Assembly (NCBI GenBank): GCA_003136335.1
Contig: PLEA01000459.1
Coordinates: 3,742-17,200, forward strand
Length of the DNA stretch: 13,459 nucleotides
Origin: Acidobacteriaceae bacterium
Lineage (GTDB): Bacteria; Acidobacteriota; Terriglobia; Terriglobales; SbA1
Direction: 5' to 3'
Shown: positions 1 through 4,851 of the stretch, piece by piece
Layout: each line of letters starts with the position of its first letter
How positions within the stretch are numbered: position 1 is the stretch's first letter
Notes under the pieces: model-generated
Told to the model about the DNA's origin: nothing
Seen by the model: the letters and a program-made list of their open reading frames with translations, nothing else
The model's database searches: none
Position numbers and translations under genes: made by a program

Positions 1-441
1 GAGATCGACATACCAGTCGTCGATGCGCCCGTCGTAGACCAGTTGATGATTGCGGTCAAAGACTGCGACCTCGGGAGTAATCTGCGCGTGCCCCAGCTTG
101 ACCAGCGCATGGTCAGGATCGCGCAGCGCCGGTAGGCGATATCCGTAGTCTTGCAGATACTTTCGAATCGCCTGCGGCGAATCGCTCCTGTCGGGATATA
201 TCAGCCAGAAACTGGCGCGGTCCGCATACTGCCCGCTGATCTGCTGAATGACCGGAGCGTAGCGGCTGGAAACCGGACAATCGCGGCGCAGAAATACCAG
301 CACCACAATCTTGCTGGAATCCGCGGCGAGCGGATTGACCTTGTGACCGTCGAGATCTAAGGCAGCCTGCTGCGCCATCGCGAAACCCGAACAAACCAAG
401 AGCGCCGGGACAATCAACAGCGGGAATCGGAGTCTTGCCAT
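1..441 (-). CDS. Secreted redoxin / thioredoxin-fold protein, C-terminus cut by window edge
   Basis: An open frame starts at ATG 441 and runs leftward without a stop to base 1, so the 147 visible residues are the N-terminal part. Residues 1-24 form a signal peptide (MARLRFPLLIVPALLVCSGF, then AMA-QQ). The mature part begins as a thioredoxin fold: KIVVLVFLRRDCPVSSRYAP has the RDCPxSxRYAP pattern of the AhpC/TSA-redoxin relatives common in Acidobacteriota and Planctomycetes, and it is followed by a TPEVAVFD beta-strand with the cis-Pro position and a VYDGRIDDWY segment. Only one active-site cysteine is present (about residue 59, CPVS), not a CXXC pair, so a peroxiredoxin-like or scaffold role is more likely than dithiol oxidoreductase. 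Related proteins are often fused or linked to cytochrome c, TPR or copper monooxygenase modules; whether such a module follows lies outside the window. Family level is fairly sure, substrate unknown. Confidence 0.8.
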   Translation of the reverse strand, partial: MARLRFPLLIVPALLVCSGFAMAQQAALDLDGHKVNPLAADSSKIVVLVFLRRDCPVSSRYAPVIQQISGQYADRASFWLIYPDRSDSPQAIRKYLQDYGYRLPALRDPDHALVKLGHAQITPEVAVFDRNHQLVYDGRIDDWYVDL

Positions 442-471
442 AGGAATGCTACGCGCACAGAACTAATCTGG

Positions 472-500
472 ATTCTAAGAGCGTCGGGGATGGCTGTCCA
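472..500 (-). promoter_or_regulatory. Candidate sigma70 promoter of the redoxin gene
   Basis: Read on the minus strand, a -35-like TGGACA (500-495) and a -10-like TAGAAT (477-472) are separated by exactly 17 nt. They sit about 30 nt upstream of the ATG at 441. The -35 box lies inside a small palindrome at 487-504. No convincing Shine-Dalgarno precedes the ATG. The call rests on consensus matching only. Confidence 0.4.
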
Positions 501-504
501 TCCC
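487..504. other. Short perfect palindrome over the redoxin -35 box
   Basis: GGGATGG, a CTGT loop, then CCATCCC form a 7-bp perfect inverted repeat in the divergent redoxin/ruvA intergenic region. It overlaps the predicted -35 of the leftward promoter. It could be an operator, a small hairpin, or a remnant of a dispersed acidobacterial repeat; nothing here decides between these. Confidence 0.3.
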
Positions 505-544
505 AGCAGCGCGGGCATTCTCTGCACTGCAAGCTCTCTGCCGC

Positions 545-550
545 TACAAT
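545..550 (+). promoter_or_regulatory. Candidate -10 box of ruvA (short or leaderless 5' end)
   Basis: TACAAT lies nine nt upstream of the ruvA ATG. If used, transcription would start at or within a few bases of the start codon. A GGAG at 555-558 is only 1 nt from the ATG, too close for an ordinary Shine-Dalgarno. No good -35 is seen 16-18 nt upstream, so the call is weak by itself; the same hexamer precedes mnmE. Confidence 0.3.
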
Positions 551-559
551 GGCCGGAGC

Positions 560-1150
560 ATGATTGCCCATTTGCGCGGAAAGTTGCTAGCCAAGCATCC
601 CAATCAGGCCATCGTCGAAACCAGCGGCGTCGGCTATGACGTGACCATCAGCGTGCCTACTTTCTCCGACCTTCCGGTGGTCGGCGCCGAGATCGCGCTG
701 CACATTCATACGCATGTGCGTGAAGACCAGATTGCGCTGTATGGATTCCTGCGTCCCTCGGAGAAGGTGCTGTTCGAGAAGCTGATGACCGTGAGCGGGA
801 TCGGCCCCAAACTGGGGATTACGATCTTGAGCGGCATGCCAGCCGACGAAATGGTCGGAGCGATTCGTGGCAACGATATCGCGCGCCTCACCCGCATCCC
901 CGGCATCGGCAAGAAGACGGCGGAACGCATGGTGCTGGAACTGCGCGACAAGCTGCCTTCAGCAGGACCGGCCTCTGCCCCCGCCGTTTCTGCCATGAGC
1001 GCAAATGAGGAAGACGTGCTTTCCGCATTGCTGAATCTGGGGTACCAGCGGGCAGCCGCCGAAAAAGCTCTCGCTGTGTTTGCAAAAAACAGCAAAGGCG
1101 GATCGTTCGATGCGATGTTTCGAGACGCCTTGGCCGCACTCTCAAAGTAA
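560..1150 (+). CDS. ruvA: Holliday junction branch migration complex subunit RuvA
   Basis: RuvA tetramers bind four-way Holliday junctions and load the RuvB AAA+ motors that drive branch migration; RuvC then resolves the junction. The 196-residue protein has the usual length and three-domain layout. An N-terminal OB-fold (about 1-63, starting MIAHLRGKL and containing THVREDQIALYGF) is followed by two helix-hairpin-helix motifs, VSGIGPKLG (78-86) and IPGIGKKTAERM (113-124). A flexible linker rich in Ala, Ser and Pro (about 133-147) leads to domain III (about 148-196), which binds RuvB and contains the typical ALLNLGYQ. The ATG at 560 gives the canonical MI start. ruvB and ruvC are not adjacent in this window. 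The stop lies 3 nt from the mnmE stop on the other strand. Confidence 0.97.
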   Translation: MIAHLRGKLLAKHPNQAIVETSGVGYDVTISVPTFSDLPVVGAEIALHIHTHVREDQIALYGFLRPSEKVLFEKLMTVSGIGPKLGITILSGMPADEMVGAIRGNDIARLTRIPGIGKKTAERMVLELRDKLPSAGPASAPAVSAMSANEEDVLSALLNLGYQRAAAEKALAVFAKNSKGGSFDAMFRDALAALSK

Positions 1151-1153
1151 TCG

Positions 1154-2632
1154 CTACTTCCCGATGCAAAACGTGCTGAAGATCAGGTTCAGAATGTCGT
1201 CGGTCGTGGTCGCTCCGGTGATAGCGTCGAGCGGGCGCAGCGCGCTGTAGAGATCGAGCAGCAGCATCTCATGCGGTACTCTGCCAGCCACGGCATTCTT
1301 CGCCGCTTCCAGCGCAACCAGCGAGTCCTGGATCAATCCCTGATGCCGAACGTTAGTGAGGAAGCCGGACTCCGCCTGGATTCCGGCCTCTCCGCCAATG
1401 TGCCGCAAGATTTCGGCGCGCAGTTCAGCGATGCCTTCGCCGCTGACAGCGGAGGTACGAACTTTCTGACCGCTCACTGCCAGCCACTGCCCACTGGTTC
1501 CGAGGTCGCATTTGTTTCCCACTACGATCACGGGCCGGTGCTCCGCCTGTCGCAGGAGTTCCGTATCTTCTGCTGTCTGCCCCTGCGACGCGTCGAGTAC
1601 GCACAGCACCAGGTCCGCGTCGGCCAGCGCTTCCATCGACTTCCGAATGCCGATCGACTCCGCTTCGTCGAGCGCGTCGCGAATGCCGGCGGTGTCGACC
1701 AGTTTGACCGGAATGCCACCGATCGCCACAGTCTCGCTGACCAGGTCACGCGTGGTGCCCGGAGTCGCCGTGACGCTCGCGCGCTCCCGCTCCACCAGTT
1801 GGTTGAACAAACTTGACTTGCCCACGTTCGGCCGGCCGACGATCGCCAACGTCAATCCTTCGTGCACAATCTTGCCGTAGGCGAAGGTCGCGCTGAGTTG
1901 TTCGAGCGGCGCGCGCACGGCACCAATGTGAGTGAGAATCGTGGCATCCGGCAGCACTGACACATCGTCTTCGGCGAAATCGATGCCCGCTTCGAGCAGC
2001 GCGATCAGTTCCACTAGCTTCTGTTTGATCGGCTGCAACCGCCGCGACAGCGCGCCCTCCAGTTGCTGCGCCGCCACTTTCGCTTGATACAAAGTCTGCG
2101 AGTCGATCAAGTCGCGCACCGCCTCGGCCTGCGTCAGGTCGATGCGCCCATTGAGAAACGCGCGCATGGTGAACTCCCCGGGCTCTGCCAGTCGCGCCCC
2201 AGCAGCCACACAAAGCTCCACAATATGCCGCAACACTACCGGAGACCCATGCGCGGAGATTTCAATGATGTCATCAGTCGTGTAAGAGTGCGGGTTCGCA
2301 AAATAAGTAACCACAACTTCGTCGATGCGCTGAACAGCTTCATGTGGCGCGCTCGCCCCCGCCGGGTGCCCCATCCTCGCCGCGCTTTTTGCGGCTAGAG
2401 CCTGCCCGGAGCTTGTCGAAGGGGTGGGGATTTTGACTGCCTCCGTGCCTGTTGTCTTGCGCTCTGCCTCGATCAATTCCCCAAACGCAACTTGCCCCGG
2501 CTCCAGCCCATGCTTCAGCCGCAACATCGGCGCCGCAATTTCAAGCGCCCTCGCCCCCGCCAGACGGACCACCCCAATCCCGCCGCGCCCCGCTGGCGTG
2601 GCGATTGCGACGATCGTGTCGTCGAGGTTCAC
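1154..2632 (-). CDS. mnmE: tRNA uridine-5-carboxymethylaminomethyl modification GTPase MnmE
   Basis: MnmE (TrmE) works with MnmG to make cmnm5U at wobble position 34 of tRNAs, using a methylene-tetrahydrofolate-derived carbon; GTP hydrolysis drives the reaction. The 492 residues begin at a GTG (DDTIVAIATPAGRGGIGVVR is the family's N-terminal signature). The folate-binding domain is followed by a helical domain with an inserted Ras-like G domain: G1 GRPNVGKSS (266-274), G2 region TPGTTRD (290-296), G3 DTAG (313-316), G4 NKCD (373-376), G5-like SA (394-395). The C-terminal CIGK (489-492), whose Cys is important in the family, is intact. It is about 38 residues longer than E. coli MnmE, most of it a loop at about 66-100 made of repeat-like DNA, plus a short stretch at 380-389. 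Both are in frame and all catalytic motifs are kept, so the gene is probably functional. Confidence 0.96.
   Translation of the reverse strand: MNLDDTIVAIATPAGRGGIGVVRLAGARALEIAAPMLRLKHGLEPGQVAFGELIEAERKTTGTEAVKIPTPSTSSGQALAAKSAARMGHPAGASAPHEAVQRIDEVVVTYFANPHSYTTDDIIEISAHGSPVVLRHIVELCVAAGARLAEPGEFTMRAFLNGRIDLTQAEAVRDLIDSQTLYQAKVAAQQLEGALSRRLQPIKQKLVELIALLEAGIDFAEDDVSVLPDATILTHIGAVRAPLEQLSATFAYGKIVHEGLTLAIVGRPNVGKSSLFNQLVERERASVTATPGTTRDLVSETVAIGGIPVKLVDTAGIRDALDEAESIGIRKSMEALADADLVLCVLDASQGQTAEDTELLRQAEHRPVIVVGNKCDLGTSGQWLAVSGQKVRTSAVSGEGIAELRAEILRHIGGEAGIQAESGFLTNVRHQGLIQDSLVALEAAKNAVAGRVPHEMLLLDLYSALRPLDAITGATTTDDILNLIFSTFCIGK
1466..1495. repeat. Repeat-like low-complexity segment in mnmE between G4 and G5
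   Basis: On the coding strand this stretch is built from near-repeats of a 7-8 nt unit (CAGTGGG, CAGTGGC, CAGTGAG). It encodes SGQWLAVSGQ (residues 380-389), a loop between NKCD and the G5 SA motif. The repetitive DNA suggests an expanded or inserted repeat. It could also be an ordinary variable loop. Confidence 0.35.
2340..2437. repeat. Mosaic of short repeat elements inserted in frame in mnmE
   Basis: The segment encodes about residues 66-98 of MnmE, absent from E. coli MnmE at this place. It has three recognisable pieces. 2344-2363 matches the REPIN-like arm at 3213-3232 in 18 of 20 bases. 2364-2421 is bounded by GGGTGCCCCATCC and the loosely reciprocal GGGGTGGGG, with a short GCCGC / GCGGC hairpin inside. 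2400-2422 contains GCCTGCCC-GGAGCTTGTCGAAGG, which resembles a dispersed palindromic repeat that yields peptides such as STSSGQA when it lands in genes (this identification is from memory). No stop or frameshift results. Confidence 0.6.
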
Positions 2633-2638
2633 GCGCCG

Positions 2639-2644
2639 ATTGTA
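2639..2644 (-). promoter_or_regulatory. Candidate -10 box of mnmE, implying a leaderless mRNA
   Basis: On the minus strand TACAAT (2644-2639) is followed by only six bases (CGGCGC) and then the GTG start at 2632. A transcript from this box would begin at or next to the start codon. No Shine-Dalgarno is possible in that space. Upstream, TTGGTT (2668-2663, spacer 18) is a possible -35; the better TTGACG (2664-2659) is too close (spacer 14). Confidence 0.4.
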
Positions 2645-2696
2645 ACGGGTAAACTAAACGTCAACCAACGAGTGGGACCCGAACATGCACAATCCT

Positions 2697-2702
2697 GAGG
2701 AG
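2697..2702 (+). promoter_or_regulatory. Ribosome binding site that fixes the TTG start of the carbonic anhydrase
   Basis: GAGGAG lies 8 nt upstream of TTG 2711. The nearest upstream ATG (2685) is in another frame, so this strong Shine-Dalgarno supports the rare TTG start codon. Confidence 0.6.
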
Positions 2703-2710
2703 CAGCCAAA

Positions 2711-3208
2711 TTGTCCGTCGCTGACGAACTGCTAAAGGCCAACGAAAATTTCGCGCGCAATTTCAAGCTGGGAGATCTCGCCGTCCGGCCGAAGCGGCAC
2801 GCCGCCGTCCTCGCCTGCATGGACTCCCGCATCCTCTTCGAGCACTGCCTGGGTTTGCATCCCGGCGACGCGCACATGATCCGCAATGCCGGAGGCATTG
2901 CCACTGATGACGCCCTGCGTTCGCTAATCATCTCGCATCATCTGCTCGACACGCAGGAATTCATCATCATCAACCACACCGACTGCGGACTGTTGAAGGT
3001 GCGCGAAGACGAACTGAAAGCGCGCCTGACGGAGAAGATGGGAACGGCCGCAGACGAACCTGCGCATTTCTATGCCTTCGACGATCTCGAGGCGAATGTC
3101 CGTCTCCAGATGCAGCGCGTGAAATCACACCCTTGGATTCCGAAGCACATTCCGGTACGGGGGTTTGTCTACGATGTTAGAACAGGGAAGCTGAAGGAAG
3201 TAACTTAA
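2711..3208 (+). CDS. Small beta-class carbonic anhydrase
   Basis: The enzyme interconverts CO2 and bicarbonate through a zinc-bound hydroxide. At 165 residues it matches the short bacterial beta-class enzymes, of which M. tuberculosis Rv1284 is the best-known example. The zinc site is complete: Cys36 with the Asp38-Arg40 dyad in ACMDSR, then His89 and Cys92 in NHTDCG. RNAGGIATDDALRSL (58-72) is the conserved substrate-channel segment, and the C-terminal VRGFVYDVRTGKL strand is also typical. There is no signal peptide, so it is cytoplasmic. Translation starts at TTG with GAGGAG 8 nt upstream. The gene is divergent from mnmE across 78 bp and probably monocistronic, since a hairpin element starts 5 nt after its stop. 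A role in supplying bicarbonate or buffering pH is inferred from the family. Confidence 0.92.
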   Translation: MSVADELLKANENFARNFKLGDLAVRPKRHAAVLACMDSRILFEHCLGLHPGDAHMIRNAGGIATDDALRSLIISHHLLDTQEFIIINHTDCGLLKVREDELKARLTEKMGTAADEPAHFYAFDDLEANVRLQMQRVKSHPWIPKHIPVRGFVYDVRTGKLKEVT

Positions 3209-3212
3209 TCAC

Positions 3213-3356
3213 GTGGCGCGGGCGCCCCCGCCCGCGTCTCGCCGTGAAATAAACTGCCCCGAATCTTCCGGTCCGCGCTGTCCGGTTTCGAGGTTCTAAA
3301 TTCCTCGTACAATCGGTTGGTTCCCGTCTTTTCGCGGGCGGGGGCGCCCGCGCCAC
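3213..3356. repeat. REPIN-like element: two hairpins in inverted orientation
   Basis: Two 24-nt arms (3213-3236 and 3333-3356) are perfect reverse complements. Each arm is itself a hairpin: CGCGGGCG, a 4-nt loop (CCCC or GGGG), then CGCCCGCG. Between them are 96 bp that hold another small hairpin (CGAGG 3289-3293 with CCTCG 3303-3307). The element exactly fills the gap between two convergent genes, starting 4 nt after one stop and ending 6 nt before the other. This is the architecture of REP doublets (REPINs), which are moved by RAYT transposases; no such transposase is in the window. It may also act as a bidirectional transcript end. A 20-bp stretch inside mnmE (2344-2363) matches an arm in 18 positions. 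Confidence 0.7.
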
Positions 3357-3362
3357 ACGCAC

Positions 3363-4280
3363 CTACCGCGCCACAACCTTCTCAATCTCCGCCCGCAACT
3401 GATCATACGGCAGCGCGCCCGGATGGTACATCGACACTTTCCCGGTGCGGTCCAGCAGCACCAGCGTTGGCGTCGTCGACGCTCCGTAAATATCGAAGTT
3501 GTACCGGCTGATCGGCACCGGCATGTCGAGCAGTCCGTTATAAAAACGATGCCGCACGGCGTCGATGTACTGAAGTTCGTCGCTCGCCGAGGCGTGCTCG
3601 ATCTGCGCCGTGTAACCGTAAAGCCGCGTAGGCCCGATCACTTGCAATCCCTTGCCGGAAAACTCCGAGCGCAACTGCGTGATGATGGGCGCCTCCGCTT
3701 TGCAGTCCACGCACCAGTGCGCCCAGAAAAACAAAAGCACGGGCGCACCTTTGAGTTGCGCCGCCAGGGGAAGTTTCGCTCCCAAAGACTGTACGGATTT
3801 CAGCGCCGGCGCCAGCTTCCCCTGCAGCGAGAGCAGGTTCAGGTTCTTCTGCAGGCGATCATGAATGGAAGTATTTCCGTACGTCCGCAGCGCAGCCTGC
3901 AGAAGCTCGACGGCCTGTGTTCGTTGCCCGCGCGCGGCCAGTACCTGAGACTGAACCTCCAGCGCCGCTCCCAACGCGATGGGCAAGTGCGGATCCGCAT
4001 CCAGAGCGCGCTGTTTCAGTTGTTCGAGCACCATAGCCTTGGTCTGCTTCGCATAAGCGGCGGCCGGGTCGTATTGGTGCTGGTCCAGCGCGGCCCGCCC
4101 CAGCCAGGAATACGCCTCAAGATACTCGGCGTTGACTCCCTGTTGGCTGCGATAAGAATTGAGTGCCGACTCCGCGGCAGAAAAATTGTTCTGCGCCAGG
4201 GCGAGGCGCACATCGTCCACTATCGCCGCCCACGCCGAAGCGGTGAGCAAAACCGAAACCACCAGAATCCGCAAGCGCAT
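3363..4280 (-). CDS. Secreted TPR-thioredoxin fusion protein (TlpA-like)
   Basis: The protein has 305 residues from the ATG at 4280. A signal peptide (1-18, MRLRILVVSVLLTASAWA) precedes a helical region of TPR-like repeats (about 20-165; e.g. LALAQNNFSAAESALNSY, AYSWLGRAALDQHQYDPAA, RGQRTQAVELLQAAL). The C-terminal thioredoxin domain (about 170-305) has PVLLFFWAHWCVDCKAEAP with a CXXC pair (Cys190, Cys193) and a cis-Pro (Thr270-Pro271). This is the pattern of TlpA/ResA-like thiol-disulfide reductases of the periplasm. The TPR part could recruit a partner protein. The frame stays open upstream to 4547, but that part is not signal-like and overlaps the csp promoter region. No strong Shine-Dalgarno is seen. 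Substrate is unknown; cytochrome c maturation or reduction of envelope disulfides are family-based guesses. Confidence 0.85.
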   Translation of the reverse strand: MRLRILVVSVLLTASAWAAIVDDVRLALAQNNFSAAESALNSYRSQQGVNAEYLEAYSWLGRAALDQHQYDPAAAYAKQTKAMVLEQLKQRALDADPHLPIALGAALEVQSQVLAARGQRTQAVELLQAALRTYGNTSIHDRLQKNLNLLSLQGKLAPALKSVQSLGAKLPLAAQLKGAPVLLFFWAHWCVDCKAEAPIITQLRSEFSGKGLQVIGPTRLYGYTAQIEHASASDELQYIDAVRHRFYNGLLDMPVPISRYNFDIYGASTTPTLVLLDRTGKVSMYHPGALPYDQLRAEIEKVVAR

Positions 4281-4555
4281 ATTTAGATGATGAAGGCTCT
4301 GCCGAAAGGTCGCAAGTGGGGCTATTTTTCCTGCAGAAACGAACCCGCTATAACATCCTGTACAGCAACTGTTTAGCCATAGCCTACAGCAAATTATGTA
4401 GCTATTTTGGTGCACTTTTCGTACAATCAAATTGCGTTTGATCTTTAGAGTTCCTTCGCAGTACAAGAATCTCCGCTTAACCCAGCGCGTGACCTGCCTG
4501 CAGAAGACCCTGAAAGTTTCAGCGCTACATCTAAGAAAAAGGAACATGCAACATC
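4281..4555. other. Divergent intergenic region between the TPR-thioredoxin gene and csp
   Basis: These 275 bp are clearly more AT-rich than their surroundings and must hold both promoters. For csp, TACAAT at 4422-4427 is a possible -10 without a good -35; it would leave a leader of about 120 nt, which is usual for cold-shock genes. For the leftward gene, minus-strand TAAACA (4375-4370), 17 nt, TATAGC (4352-4347) is a weak candidate. A modest AAGGA (4539-4543) lies 12 nt before the csp ATG. Confidence 0.4.
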
Positions 4556-4756
4556 ATGGAAACAGGAACAGTGAAGTGGTTTAACGACGCCAAGGGCTAC
4601 GGTTTCATCAGCCGCCAGAACGGCGAGGATGTCTTCGTACATTTCTCCGCCATTCAGGCCAGTGGATTCCGCAGTCTGCAGGAAGGTCAGCAAGTGCAGT
4701 TTGACGTGGTCAAAGGCCCTAAGGGCTGGCAAGCTGAGAACGTCAAGGGCGCCTAA
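4556..4756 (+). CDS. Cold-shock protein of the CspA family (single CSD)
   Basis: This 66-residue protein is one cold-shock domain: a five-stranded beta-barrel that binds single-stranded RNA or DNA and melts RNA secondary structure. [20 protein letters not shown] carries RNP1 (KGYGFI, 13-18), and VFVHFSAIQ carries RNP2 (VFVHF, about 26-30), with the usual aromatic residues. The end ([18 protein letters not shown]) is typical. Length equals the family norm of 65-70 residues. It has its own promoter region with a long leader and ends at a strong hairpin, so it is monocistronic. Which Csp paralogue it is, and whether it is cold-induced, cannot be told from sequence. Confidence 0.96.
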   Translation: METGTVKWFNDAKGYGFISRQNGEDVFVHFSAIQASGFRSLQEGQQVQFDVVKGPKGWQAENVKGA

Positions 4757-4779
4757 CCCCGCTTCGCGATCGACAATCC

Positions 4780-4817
4780 GACACTAAGGGCGGCCAGCAA
4801 CGGCCGCCCTTAGTGTC
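4780..4817. terminator. Strong hairpin terminator between csp and the kinase gene
   Basis: GACACTAAGGGCGGCC (4780-4795) and its perfect reverse complement (4802-4817) flank a 6-nt loop. The 16-bp GC-rich stem lies 24 nt after the csp stop and 35 nt from the stop of the kinase gene on the other strand, so it could end both transcripts. The following T-tract is poor on both sides (TCTCT on the plus strand), so it may act as a 3'-stabilising hairpin or a non-classical terminator. Confidence 0.65.
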
Positions 4818-4851
4818 TCTGGGACCTGATCCTCGTTCGCCGATGGTGATT

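Noticed and set aside
3423..4286. Long open frame of 287 codons on the plus strand
   Set aside because: It is Arg-rich and antisense to the TPR-thioredoxin gene, whose domains are clear.
4281..4547. Upstream extension of the TPR-thioredoxin frame by 89 codons
   Set aside because: The added residues are Cys- and Arg-rich without a signal peptide, cross an AT-rich promoter region, and precede a clear signal peptide at ATG 4280.
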